From an uncultured Ectothiorhodospiraceae bacterium (GTDB lineage Bacteria; Pseudomonadota; Gammaproteobacteria; UBA9214), in NCBI GenBank assembly GCA_947258515.1, contig CAMYIO010000027.1:1-32297 (forward strand): a DNA stretch of 32,297 bases, in the 5' to 3' direction. Every line of letters starts with the position of its first letter. The stretch's first letter is position 1. Position numbers and translations under genes: made by a program. Under the pieces are notes generated by a model. The model was not told the DNA's origin. It worked only from the letters and a program-made list of their open reading frames with translations, and did not search any database. Shown in pieces: positions 7,840 through 16,342 of the stretch.

Positions 7840-10800
7840 TTAATCCACCCACACCCGTGCATTGCGGAACATCCGCAGCCACGGGCCGTCCTCGCCCCAC
7901 TCGTGCGGATGCCAGGAATTCGTGACAGCACGGAATACCCGTTCCGGATGCGGCATCATGATGGTGACCCGACCATCGGTCGTCGTCAGGCCGGTGATTC
8001 CGAGCGGCGAGCCATTCGGATTCTGCGGATACCTCGTTGCCACGGCACCGCGGCCATCGACAAACTGCGCGCTAACAAGGCCGCTATCCATCACAGCTGT
8101 CGCTGTCGCCTCATCGGTAAATTCTGCACGTCCCTCCCCGTGTGCCACGGCAATCGGCAGCACCGATCCCTGCATGCCTGCGAAAAACAGCGCGGGTGAC
8201 TCCAGTATCTGCAGCTGTGAGAAGCGCGCCTCGAACTGTTCGGATTGATTACGCACAAAGCGTGGCCAGTGGTCCGCACCGGGGATCAGTTCTTTCAGCG
8301 TGGACAGCATCTGGCAGCCATTACAAACGCCCAGCGCAAAACTGTCCTGGCGTTCAAAGAAGGCGCTGAACATATCGCGCAGCTTGCTGTGAAACAGTAC
8401 CGACTTGGCCCAGCCCTGCCCGGCACCCAGCACATCTCCGTAGGAAAAGCCGCCACAGGCCACCAGCCCCCTGAAATCGTCCAGTGATTGCCGCCCCGAC
8501 AGCAGGTCGCTCATGTGAACATCGATCGCCTCAAAACCGGCGCGATCAAAAGCGGCTGCCATTTCAAGCTGGCCATTCACGCCCTGCTCCCTGAGGATCG
8601 CAATCCGCGGACGTACGCCGGTTGCGATCATGGGCGCGGCCACATCCTCGTTGATATCGAAGCCGGGCAACGGCCGGAGTCCCGGATCACCCGTATCCAG
8701 CAGGCCGTCATATTCTTCACGGGCACACGCCGGGTTATCACGCATTGCCTGCATCCGGTAGCTCGTCCCGGACCAGGCACGCTGCAGGTCGACTCGTGTT
8801 TCGGACAGCAGCATCTGGCCGTCAGCCGCAAACGTCACCCGGTTATCCGTCGTCACTGTCCCGATCAACTGTGTGGCCTGCTCCAGCCCGGCCCCTTTCA
8901 GGGCCGCGATCACGGCTGCCGTGTCCGTGCGCCGCACCTGGATTACCGCGCCCAGTTCCTCGGCAAACAGTGCCGCAACCGCATCGGGCGCATGCAACTG
9001 GATGGAGGCACCGCAATGCCCGGCAAAACACATCTCGCAGACACAGGCGAACAGGCCGCCATCGGAACGGTCGTGATAGGCCAGCAACTTGCCGGACGTG
9101 ATCAGCGACTGGATTATGGTAAAGAAGGCCTTCAGCAGGGCCGGATCATCGAGGTCGGGTGGTACCGAACCCAGCTGCTTGTAGACCTGCGCCAGGGCGG
9201 AACCGGCGAGACGGTTGTTGCCCAGACCGAGGTCAATCAGGATCAGGTCGGCATCACCGCAGTCGGTACGCAACTGCGGCGTCAGTGTCTGCCTGACATC
9301 CCGTACCGGCGCAAACGCCGAAATAATCAGTGACAGCGGCGCAGTCACCGCGCGGTCTTCCCCCTGCTCATTCCAGACGGATTTCATGGACATGGAGTCC
9401 TTGCCCACCGGGATGGCGATCCCCAATGCCGGGCACAACTGCTCGCCAACAGCCTTCACGGTTGCATATAACTTCGCGTCTTCACCGGGGTGACCGGCCG
9501 GCGCCATCCAGTTAGCCGACAACACGATCCTTCCGATCGCGTCGATACGGCTGGCGGCAATATTGGTAATTGCCTCGCCAACGGCCATGCGACCCGAGGC
9601 CGGGCCGTGCAGCAAGGCGACCGGGGTGCGTTCGCCCATGGCCAGCGCCTCACCGGTATAGCCGCAATAATCCGAGGCCGTCACGGCCACATCGGACACC
9701 GGCACCTGCCACGGACCCACCATCTGGTCGCGCGTCACCATGCCGGTCACCGAGCGGTCACCGATGGTAATGAGAAAGGTCTTGTCTGCCACGGCCGGCA
9801 GCCGCAACACGCGGTAGGCGGCTTCGCTGATATCCAGCGTTGCTGTTGAAAAATCCGTAAACCTCGTCGACAACTGCTGCACATCACGCAGCATCTTCGG
9901 CGGCTTGCCCAACAGCAGGCTCATCGGCAGGTCGATCGGGGTATTGTCGAAGTGACGGTCGCCGAGCACCAGTTGCTGCTGCGCCGTTGCCTCGCCGAGT
10001 ACCGCATAGGGACAGCGCTCACGCCGGCACAAGACTTCAAAATCCTCCAGGTGCGCGCGATCGATGGCCAGCACGTAACGCTCCTGCGATTCGTTACACC
10101 ACACCTGCATCGGTGACATGCCGGGGTCATCGTTGGGTATGGTGCGCAACTCGAAACGCCCGCCACGACCACTGTCGTTCACCAGTTCCGGAACGGCATT
10201 CGACAGGCCACCGGCACCGACATCATGTATCGAGACGATCGGGTTGGCCTCCCCGAGTGCCCAGCAGGCATCGATGACCTCCTGCGCACGCCGCTCCATT
10301 TCGGGGTTGCCGCGCTGTACCGAGGCAAAATCGAGATCTTCGGCACTGGCGCCGCTGGACATGGACGATGCTGCGCCCCCGCCCAGGCCGATCAACATCG
10401 CCGGTCCACCAAGTACAACAATCGGCGTGCCGGCCGGGATCTCGTTTTTGTTGACGTGTTCCGTTCGAATCAATCCGCAGCCACCGGCCAGCATGATGGG
10501 CTTGTGATAGCCGCGCACGGCGTAACCGTCGCCCTCGGGTACCTGCTCTTCAAAGGTACGAAAATAGCCGCACAGGTTGGGGCGGCCGAATTCATTGTTG
10601 AAGGCCGCCGCACCCAGGGGTGCATCGATCATGATATCGAGCGCCGACACAATCCGTGCCGGCTTGCCATGGTCGGTCTCCCAGGGCTGCTCATAGTCCG
10701 GTATACGCAGGTTGGATACTGAAAAGCCGCACAATCCCGCCTTCGGTTTGGCACCGCGTCCGGTCGCACCTTCGTCGCGTATCTCGCCACCGGAACCGGT

Positions 10801-11733
10801 GGCCGCCCCGGGAAACGGTGAAATCGCGGTCGGGTGATTATGCGTTTCCACCTTCACCACCAGGTGCGCCGCCTCTGCGCGCGCGCTGTAACGATGCGTC
10901 ACGGTATCCGCAAAGAAGCGCTCGACCTGGAACCCCGCGGTCACCGCCGCGTTATCGCTGTAGGCCGAGAGGATGTTATCCGGACTGGCAGTATACGAGG
11001 CACGAATCATGGCAAACAGGCTGTTGTCCTGCACGACACCGTCAATTGTCCAGTCGGCGTTGAAAATCTTGTGACGGCAATGTTCCGAATTGGCCTGGGC
11101 GAACATCATCAGTTCGATGTCGACAGGGTTGCGGCCAAGGCGGGTGAAATTTTCCACCAGGTAGTCGATTTCATCATCCGACAGGGCCAGACCGAGATCG
11201 TCGTTGGCTGTCGCCAGCGCTGACCGCCCGCCTGCCAGTACATCAACAACGTCATAGGGTGCGGGCACGGCGTGCCGGAACAGGACATCGGTATCGTTGA
11301 CATCGAACAGCACCGTCTCGGTCATGCGATCATGGATCAGCGGTAACACACACTGACGTTGTTGCGCGGTTAACACGGCATCGCCAGCGACCGTGAGCGT
11401 GTACACGATACCCCGCTCGACGCGTCGTACCTGCTCCAGGCCACAGTTTTGAACAATATCCGTGGCCTTGCTGGACCAGGGTGAGATGGTTCCCGGGCGC
11501 GGCACGACAATCAGGGTAATGCCTGTCGCCAGCTCGTCCGAACATGCCGGACCGTAGCTCAGCAACTTCTCGAGCACCGCCTGTTCACGATGATTCAGGG
11601 CCCCGGAGAGTTCGGCGACATGCAGGTATTCCGCATGGACTGCCGTCAGCGACGGTATCTGCACGGCAAGCTGCTGACGCAGCTTCTGCAAACGAAAATC
11701 GGAGAGTGCGGAACAACCACGCAAATGCAACAT
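7840..11733 (-). CDS. purL: Phosphoribosylformylglycinamidine synthase (large, single-chain PurL)
   Basis: PurL converts FGAR to FGAM in purine synthesis, using glutamine and ATP. The 1297-aa product is the long fused form typical of Gammaproteobacteria: N-terminal domain, linker, two AIRS-like synthetase halves, and a C-terminal glutamine amidotransferase. Recognisable segments include [33 protein letters not shown] and [13 protein letters not shown]. The amidotransferase nucleophile is C1137 in GVCNGCQML, with the catalytic MPHPERVFR segment near the end. GGAG lies 7 bases upstream of the ATG. In many relatives purC, not purL, occupies the place after bamC and the MBL-fold gene. Confidence 0.98.
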   Translation of the reverse strand: MLHLRGCSALSDFRLQKLRQQLAVQIPSLTAVHAEYLHVAELSGALNHREQAVLEKLLSYGPACSDELATGITLIVVPRPGTISPWSSKATDIVQNCGLEQVRRVERGIVYTLTVAGDAVLTAQQRQCVLPLIHDRMTETVLFDVNDTDVLFRHAVPAPYDVVDVLAGGRSALATANDDLGLALSDDEIDYLVENFTRLGRNPVDIELMMFAQANSEHCRHKIFNADWTIDGVVQDNSLFAMIRASYTASPDNILSAYSDNAAVTAGFQVERFFADTVTHRYSARAEAAHLVVKVETHNHPTAISPFPGAATGSGGEIRDEGATGRGAKPKAGLCGFSVSNLRIPDYEQPWETDHGKPARIVSALDIMIDAPLGAAAFNNEFGRPNLCGYFRTFEEQVPEGDGYAVRGYHKPIMLAGGCGLIRTEHVNKNEIPAGTPIVVLGGPAMLIGLGGGAASSMSSGASAEDLDFASVQRGNPEMERRAQEVIDACWALGEANPIVSIHDVGAGGLSNAVPELVNDSGRGGRFELRTIPNDDPGMSPMQVWCNESQERYVLAIDRAHLEDFEVLCRRERCPYAVLGEATAQQQLVLGDRHFDNTPIDLPMSLLLGKPPKMLRDVQQLSTRFTDFSTATLDISEAAYRVLRLPAVADKTFLITIGDRSVTGMVTRDQMVGPWQVPVSDVAVTASDYCGYTGEALAMGERTPVALLHGPASGRMAVGEAITNIAASRIDAIGRIVLSANWMAPAGHPGEDAKLYATVKAVGEQLCPALGIAIPVGKDSMSMKSVWNEQGEDRAVTAPLSLIISAFAPVRDVRQTLTPQLRTDCGDADLILIDLGLGNNRLAGSALAQVYKQLGSVPPDLDDPALLKAFFTIIQSLITSGKLLAYHDRSDGGLFACVCEMCFAGHCGASIQLHAPDAVAALFAEELGAVIQVRRTDTAAVIAALKGAGLEQATQLIGTVTTDNRVTFAADGQMLLSETRVDLQRAWSGTSYRMQAMRDNPACAREEYDGLLDTGDPGLRPLPGFDINEDVAAPMIATGVRPRIAILREQGVNGQLEMAAAFDRAGFEAIDVHMSDLLSGRQSLDDFRGLVACGGFSYGDVLGAGQGWAKSVLFHSKLRDMFSAFFERQDSFALGVCNGCQMLSTLKELIPGADHWPRFVRNQSEQFEARFSQLQILESPALFFAGMQGSVLPIAVAHGEGRAEFTDEATATAVMDSGLVSAQFVDGRGAVATRYPQNPNGSPLGITGLTTTDGRVTIMMPHPERVFRAVTNSWHPHEWGEDGPWLRMFRNARVWVD

Positions 11734-11838
11734 CAGGACTCCATAACAGCCAACGAATGGGAACGGGGAATAATACTGGATGGGCAGACGCGGGACAAAA
11801 TGTCATTATGGCGGTAACGACCATATTGCGAACTTTGT

Positions 11839-11995
11839 TCGCGGATGCGATCCGCTCCTACATGGACAAGCACAGGATAAAATGTCGTTTCCTGAATATC
11901 ACGGCCCTTGTGCCCTTGTGCGGCGATTGTTCGCGGATGCGATCCGCTCCTACAGCATAATCGATACACCTGTAGGAGCGGATCGCATCCGCGAT
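11839..11995. repeat. REP cluster C: one single unit plus one inverted pair
   Basis: Three units with the same GCGGAT-cgc-ATCCGC stem (read in either orientation) occur at 11839-11863, 11931-11954 and 11971-11995. The last two form a head-inward inverted pair separated by a 16-base loop. The first two are in the same orientation 91 bases apart, and each is preceded by a similar AAAATGTC-containing stretch (about 11797 and 11879), which suggests a local duplication. The cluster occupies much of the 278-base gap between purL and the MBL-fold gene, both on the minus strand; otherwise that gap shows nothing clear apart from the purL ribosome-binding site. Confidence 0.85.
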
Positions 11996-12011
11996 GGCTC
12001 TGCCCCGTGTC

Positions 12012-12773
12012 TCAGCTAATGCTGCGCCAGTCCAGTCCCGTCTCCTGCTCCGCGACAGCAATCCAGTCTGTCTCGCAATCCAGCACCCTGGCAAGCACAG
12101 CCTGCGCCAGCTGCGGGCGGTTGTTCTTGTCGCTGAGATGGGCCGCAACCAGGTGCTGCAGGCGCGAGCAATCCAGCCGCGACAACAGGCTGCCTGCCTG
12201 CGCATTACTGAGATGTCCCAGCGGCCCGCCAACGCGCTGCTTGAGCATCGCTGAATACGGCCCGGTCGCCAGCATATCCACATCGTGGTTGCATTCCAGC
12301 AACAGCGCATCGCAGGCATCGAGGCACTCGATGATGTGTGGTGTCATGCGTCCGGTATCAGTCAGCACACCGAGACGCAGTGCCTGATGTTCAAATACAA
12401 ACTGGCAGGGTTCCTGCGCATCGTGCGGCACGGTGAAAGGACGCACCTGCAATTCATCGATGCCGAAGTCCGCATGGCCGTCAAAATACTGCAGGTGTGG
12501 AATGTCATTATCACGCAACATGCGGTGTGTGCCGCGGGTTATCCACACCGGCAGCTCGTATTTACGCGCCAGCAATGGAATACCCCGTACATGATCGCCG
12601 TGCTCGTGGGTAACCAGCAAGGCCGTCAGATCCGCCGCTGTCCGTCCCAGTCGTGCCAGGCGCCGCTCGGTTTCGCGACAGGAGAATCCACAGTCGATCA
12701 TGACCAGCGTGGAACCCGCTTCAACCAGCGTGGCATTGCCACGACTGCCGCTACCAAGTGATGCGAAACGCAT
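12012..12773 (-). CDS. Metallo-beta-lactamase-fold hydrolase, YycJ/WalJ-like
   Basis: The 253-aa protein begins MRFASLGSGSRGNATLVEAG, typical of the YycJ/WalJ branch of MBL-fold enzymes, some of which are nucleases. The dinuclear metal site motif THEHGDHV supplies H56, H58, D60 and H61. Further family features are the LGVLTDTGR segment and the conserved LLLECNHD. The protein is soluble, with no signal peptide. In several gammaproteobacteria (for example Pseudomonas) this gene directly follows bamC after dapA, as here, although the functional reason is unknown. Here the gap to bamC is 129 bases and contains two short palindromes. The biochemical substrate is not established. Confidence 0.85.
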   Translation of the reverse strand: MRFASLGSGSRGNATLVEAGSTLVMIDCGFSCRETERRLARLGRTAADLTALLVTHEHGDHVRGIPLLARKYELPVWITRGTHRMLRDNDIPHLQYFDGHADFGIDELQVRPFTVPHDAQEPCQFVFEHQALRLGVLTDTGRMTPHIIECLDACDALLLECNHDVDMLATGPYSAMLKQRVGGPLGHLSNAQAGSLLSRLDCSRLQHLVAAHLSDKNNRPQLAQAVLARVLDCETDWIAVAEQETGLDWRSIS

Positions 12774-12817
12774 GGAAAATCGCTTTTGCCTGACCAGGAT
12801 GACCCTGAATAATCGTC

Positions 12818-12837
12818 ACCCCGGCAAAAGCCGGGGT
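12818..12837. repeat. Short intergenic palindrome, second family (copy 1)
   Basis: A perfect hairpin, ACCCCGGC-aaaa-GCCGGGGT, preceded by CGTC and followed by CCAGA. The layout resembles the CGTCA(t/c)CCC...GGG-tCCAG palindromes scattered through many proteobacterial genomes. It lies between bamC and the MBL-fold gene, downstream of bamC. Confidence 0.6.
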
Positions 12838-12870
12838 CCAGACTGTTGATTGCAATGGATGTTCTTTTTC

Positions 12871-12895
12871 GTCAGACCCGCTTTCGCGGGTATGA
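12871..12895. repeat. Short intergenic palindrome, second family (copy 2)
   Basis: A hairpin ACCCGC-tttc-GCGGGT flanked by GTCA on the left and TGAC on the right. It lies 40 bases from the first palindrome and directly beyond the bamC stop codon. It shares the C-rich stem layout of the other copy, with a different stem sequence. Confidence 0.55.
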
Positions 12896-12902
12896 CACGG
12901 TC

Positions 12903-14015
12903 CTAGGAGCCTGTCGGACTTAGGATTAATCTACTGCGCTGATGGGAGAACGGCCCAAATACCCCCGATTCCTCGTTGCGTAGGCCCACTATGCGCCTCG
13001 CCTGCAGCACGATTTGATACTGCATCCCCTCGGCATCATCATCCGATGACCACAGGCCCATCCTTGTAAAGAAGCCTTCCTTGTTCTGCCCGGCCAGCGG
13101 GTCGTTGTACTGGACATAATAGATACCATCCGTGCGGTTACGATCATCGACCGCAAAACCGACCCGATCAAGCGCCACGCCGGTGCGGCGCCAGGCACGC
13201 GAGAAGTCCTCGTTAATGACCAGGCTGTCGCCCGAGCGGTCAGAGACCAGCTGCGCGCGCGCACTTCGTTGCGTTTCCTGCGAGACCATGACCGCGGCTT
13301 TTTGCTCCTCGACGCCAAGGAACACCATCAGGCGCTTGAGCATCTCTGCTTCCAGTTCCGGGTCAGTCGGGCGTGGTTGCCATGTGGTGCCGGGGTCAAC
13401 AGCCGTGCCGGTCACGACCTCTTCCACGCCCCGGTGGGTCACGTAGATGTCGGTGAAACCGGGTTCAACACCACGCTCCAGCCGGGTGCGGTACTGGTCG
13501 CGTGTCGCTGCCGAGTAGGCGAAATCGATGGCCTTGCCGAGCGTGTTTCTGATCATTCCCTGGGGTATATCTGCGCGGTTCTCAAGCCAGCCGGTTTCCA
13601 GTATGCCGACGCGAGGATCTTCCATCTTTATGAGGAACCCTTCCTGCAACCAGAATTCCTTGACCTGTGGCCATACCTGGTCCGGCGCACCGTTCACCAC
13701 CAGCCACTGCTGGTCACCGTCACGCTCGACACGCATGCTGGCCTGATTCGGCAGCACGGCCGTCGCACCACCGTCCGGCAAGTCAGCCCCGTAGTCCATA
13801 TAGGTAGTGCCGGCAATATCGATCGACGCCGGCGCCTCATTGATGGTGTTTGATGACAGGTCCGGCGGTATTTCCAGCGTATCAGTCGGCCTGCTCTTCT
13901 TGTAATCGACCTTCTTGGCACCCGGCGCAAGCTTGTCATACATGCTGCAGCCTGACATCGACAACATGCCGGCGAGCGCCATCAGGAAGATTCGGATTGT
14001 TTTGGATAATTGCAT
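12903..14015 (-). CDS. bamC: Outer membrane assembly lipoprotein BamC, with atypical C-terminus
   Basis: BamC is a lipoprotein of the BAM complex, which inserts beta-barrel proteins into the outer membrane. The 370-aa product has a signal peptide ending in lipobox SMSGC (lipidated C23), an unstructured segment with the BamD-contacting region (KSRPTDTLEIPPDLS), and two helix-grip domains. The second domain proceeds normally to the strand MQYQIVLQ near residue 331. After that, where homologues carry a further strand and a terminal helix, this protein has an Arg-rich tail (ARRIVGLRNEESGVFGPFSH onwards) that looks unrelated. The tail runs straight into the repeat-rich intergenic region. Its ribosome-binding site overlaps the dapA stop codon (9-base gap), implying translational coupling. 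Confidence 0.93.
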   Translation of the reverse strand: MQLSKTIRIFLMALAGMLSMSGCSMYDKLAPGAKKVDYKKSRPTDTLEIPPDLSSNTINEAPASIDIAGTTYMDYGADLPDGGATAVLPNQASMRVERDGDQQWLVVNGAPDQVWPQVKEFWLQEGFLIKMEDPRVGILETGWLENRADIPQGMIRNTLGKAIDFAYSAATRDQYRTRLERGVEPGFTDIYVTHRGVEEVVTGTAVDPGTTWQPRPTDPELEAEMLKRLMVFLGVEEQKAAVMVSQETQRSARAQLVSDRSGDSLVINEDFSRAWRRTGVALDRVGFAVDDRNRTDGIYYVQYNDPLAGQNKEGFFTRMGLWSSDDDAEGMQYQIVLQARRIVGLRNEESGVFGPFSHQRSRLILSPTGS

Positions 14016-14023
14016 ACGTTGCC

Positions 14024-14905
14024 CTACTGTTCGAGTACACCGGCCTGCGCGAGCGCCTGCCGGACTGTGTCATGGTATTGGTCGGCCAACGGTGTCAGCG
14101 GCAAGCGTATGCCTGCCGGAATCAGGCCCATTTCATACAACGCCCATTTGACCGGTATCGGGTTCGATTCGACAAACAGGGTATGATGCAATATGTCCAG
14201 GCGCGAGTTAATTGCCGCCGCCGTGTCACGGTCACCGGCCACTGCGGCTGCACACAGTTCATGCATGGCGGCGGGTGCCACGTTGGCGGTCACGGAAATA
14301 TTGCCCTGCCCGCCGAGCAGCATCAGCCCCATTGCCGTGGCGTCATCGCCACTGTAAACATCGAGACGGTCTGCGCAACAATCAAGGATCGCGCGCGCGC
14401 GGTTCATGTCACCGGTGGCTTCCTTGATACCCACGATGTTGTCGATGGCTGCCAGCCGCTCCACGGTACCGGGCAACATGTCAACGGCGGTGCGTCCGGG
14501 CACATTGTACAGGATCTGGGCAACGGGTACCGCGTCGGCAACCGCCTTGTAGTGCCTGTAGAGTCCTTCCTGGGTCGGCTTGTTGTAGTACGGTGTCACC
14601 AGCAGACAGGCATCGACACCGGCCTCATGGGCACAGCGTGTGAGATCGATGGCTTCACGGGTCGAATTGGCGCCGGTGCCGGCGATAATCGCGATGCGAC
14701 CGGCCGCCATCTCCACCGCACGCCGAATCAGGTGACAGTGCTCTTCCTCATTCAGGGTGGCAGACTCACCGGTTGTACCGACGACAATCAGGGCATCGCT
14801 TTGATTCGCGACATGGAAGTCGATCAGGCGCTGCATGCTGGCCTCGTCGATATCGCCGCCTTCCCGCATCGGGGTAACCAGCGCCACCATACTGCCTTGA
14901 AACAT
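14024..14905 (-). CDS. dapA: 4-hydroxy-tetrahydrodipicolinate synthase
   Basis: DapA condenses pyruvate with aspartate semialdehyde, the first committed step towards diaminopimelate and lysine. The 293-aa product keeps the classical numbering: Schiff-base lysine K161 in GIKEATGD, Y133 in LYNVPGRT, T44-T45 in VVGTTGESATL, and Y107. The reading frame is open 44 codons further upstream, but the MFQGSMVALVTPM start at 14905 matches the family and has GGAGAG 10 bases upstream. The order dapA-bamC and the divergent gcvR-bcp upstream match E. coli and many relatives. No lysine riboswitch was recognised upstream. Confidence 0.98.
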   Translation of the reverse strand: MFQGSMVALVTPMREGGDIDEASMQRLIDFHVANQSDALIVVGTTGESATLNEEEHCHLIRRAVEMAAGRIAIIAGTGANSTREAIDLTRCAHEAGVDACLLVTPYYNKPTQEGLYRHYKAVADAVPVAQILYNVPGRTAVDMLPGTVERLAAIDNIVGIKEATGDMNRARAILDCCADRLDVYSGDDATAMGLMLLGGQGNISVTANVAPAAMHELCAAAVAGDRDTAAAINSRLDILHHTLFVESNPIPVKWALYEMGLIPAGIRLPLTPLADQYHDTVRQALAQAGVLEQ

Positions 14906-15073
14906 CACCGGTCTCTCCGTACCCAACAAAGATCGACATGGTACTGGCGCCACCCCGGACTGACAAGACAAACCACGACGAAAACGGTGTTTCGGCCCAC
15001 AACCACGGCATTGATGGTAGACTATCGAAAAACACATCCCATGGACACAAACGACCCCTAGAATCCCGGAGAT

Positions 15074-15625
15074 ATGAGCGAATTGTCTGCTGCAATTAAC
15101 AACCAGCTGGTGCTCTCCGCACTCGGAGAGGACAAGCCGGGCCTTGTGAACGAATTATCACGCAGCGTGCTGAATAGCGGCTGCTCCATACTTGACAGCC
15201 GCATGGCGGTACTCGGCGGCAATTTTGCCCTGCTGCTGCAGGTGGCCGGCAACTGGAACAACATCGCCAAGCTGGAAAACCAGATAACCACCCTGGAATC
15301 AGACCTCGGCCTGACCATCACCTCGCAGCGCACCTCCTTGCAGGCATCGGACACGGACCTGCTGCCCTACGGCATTGACGTGGTTGCACTGGACCAGCCG
15401 GGTATCGTGCATAACCTGGCAAAGTTTCTGTCACAGCGGCAGATCAACATCCAGGAAATGGTGACCTCGAGCTACCCGGCAGCACATTCAGGTACCCCGA
15501 TGTTTTCAGTACATATGACGGTCGACATCCCGGCCAGCACCCAGATCTCCGCGCTGCGCGAGGAATTCATGGAACTCTGCGACCAGCTGAACCTGGATGC
15601 CGTGATCGAACCGGCGAAGACGTAG
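15074..15625 (+). CDS. gcvR: Glycine cleavage system regulator GcvR (tandem ACT domains)
   Basis: GcvR, studied in E. coli, binds GcvA in the presence or absence of glycine to control the glycine cleavage operon. The 183-aa product is made of two ACT domains (about residues 10-85 and 94-172), with no DNA-binding domain. The first begins LVLSALGEDKPGLVNELSR; the second has VVALDQPGIVHNLAKFLSQR and NIQEMVTSSYPAAHSGTPMF. GGAG lies 4-7 bases before the ATG. It is divergent from dapA and followed by bcp, exactly as in enteric bacteria, which strengthens the assignment. No gcv genes or GcvA lie in this window. Confidence 0.92.
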   Translation: MSELSAAINNQLVLSALGEDKPGLVNELSRSVLNSGCSILDSRMAVLGGNFALLLQVAGNWNNIAKLENQITTLESDLGLTITSQRTSLQASDTDLLPYGIDVVALDQPGIVHNLAKFLSQRQINIQEMVTSSYPAAHSGTPMFSVHMTVDIPASTQISALREEFMELCDQLNLDAVIEPAKT

Positions 15626-15640
15626 TAACCGTGGACCAGG

Positions 15641-15705
15641 ATCGCGCGTGCGATCCACTCCTACCCACAAACGCTGAACCCGCAGGAGCGCATCACATGC
15701 GCGAT
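15641..15705. repeat. REP palindrome pair D, degenerate, heads inward
   Basis: Units at 15641-15664 and 15682-15705 lie between gcvR and bcp, both forward. The right unit has stem GCGCAT-cac-ATGCGC. The left unit is degenerate: its halves (GTGGAT and ACGCGC) no longer pair fully. It is still recognisable by the CTCCTAC head and the ATCGCG tail. Confidence 0.75.
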
Positions 15706-15736
15706 TTCTGTAAATAACAACAGGAAATGCATCCTT

Positions 15737-16204
15737 ATGAGCAAGGTTACCCTTGGCAAAAAAGTCCCGGATTTCAAGCTGCCTGCCACCGGCGAGCAGG
15801 ACATTGCCCTGTCTGACTTCAAGGGAAAAAATGTGGTGGTGTACTTCTATCCCAAAGACAGCACTTCCGGCTGTACCACGGAAGGCCAGAACTTTCGCGA
15901 CAACATCAACACCTTCAGACGCCGCAAAACCGTAATCCTCGGCATCTCACGCGACAGTGTGAAATCTCACGAGAACTTCAGGGAAAAACAGGCCTTCCCG
16001 TTCGATCTGCTGTCAGATGCCGACGAAAAGGCCTGCACCCTGTTTGATGTCATCAAGGAAAAAAACATGTATGGGCGCAAGGTGATGGGGATTGAACGCA
16101 GCACCTTCCTGATCGATGACGAGGGGATACTGCGTCGCGAATGGCGCAAGGTAAAAGTTGCGGGACATGTGGACGAGGTGCTGGAGGCGGTAAAGGAATT
16201 ATAA
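15737..16204 (+). CDS. bcp: Thioredoxin-dependent peroxiredoxin, Bcp/PrxQ family
   Basis: This 155-aa cytosolic peroxidase reduces hydrogen and organic peroxides. The fold-defining segments are VPDFKLPATG, VVVYFYPKDSTSGCTTEG with peroxidatic C46, and LGISRDSVKSHENF. In E. coli Bcp the resolving cysteine lies five residues after the peroxidatic one; here that position is Q51. The alternative resolving position in the next helix, just after SHxNF, is R82. The only other cysteine is C100 in DADEKACTLF. The enzyme may therefore work as a one-cysteine peroxiredoxin. It follows gcvR, with an intervening REP pair, as in E. coli. Confidence 0.95.
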   Translation: MSKVTLGKKVPDFKLPATGEQDIALSDFKGKNVVVYFYPKDSTSGCTTEGQNFRDNINTFRRRKTVILGISRDSVKSHENFREKQAFPFDLLSDADEKACTLFDVIKEKNMYGRKVMGIERSTFLIDDEGILRREWRKVKVAGHVDEVLEAVKEL

Positions 16205-16211
16205 ACGAAAC

Positions 16212-16275
16212 ATCGCGGATGCGATGCGCTCCTACGGGTTCGCGGATTACCGTAGGAGCGCATCGCATGCGCGAT
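16212..16275. repeat. REP palindrome pair E, heads inward
   Basis: Units at 16212-16235 and 16252-16275 lie between the convergent bcp and perM genes. The right unit stem is GCGCAT-cgc-ATGCGC. The left one, read in head-first orientation, is GCGCAT-cgc-ATCCGC with one mismatch, an apparent intermediate between the two stem types seen elsewhere in the window. Confidence 0.8.
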
Positions 16276-16342
16276 TCCTGCAACAAAACCTATCGCGCTT
16301 GCACCCGATTAATCGCCGGGCCTAAACAAATGCGCGCCTGCA

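Noticed and set aside
8488-9333. 281-codon open frame antisense to purL
   Set aside because: It lies wholly inside purL on the opposite strand with no independent support.
11780-12019. Short open frames running through the REP cluster
   Set aside because: They are made of repeat units (translations of GGATCGCATCCGC-type sequence) and are not genes; the same applies to frames at 16053-16479.
14906-15037. Upstream extension of dapA
   Set aside because: The ATG at 14905 gives canonical active-site numbering and has a ribosome-binding site.
13850-15061. 403-codon open frame on the plus strand opposite dapA and bamC
   Set aside because: It is antisense to two well-supported genes, has no recognisable protein features, and results from GC-rich codon bias in the opposite strand.
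14906-15073. Lysine riboswitch before dapA or glycine riboswitch before gcvR
   Set aside because: The 168-base gap shows neither the size nor the conserved core of either element.
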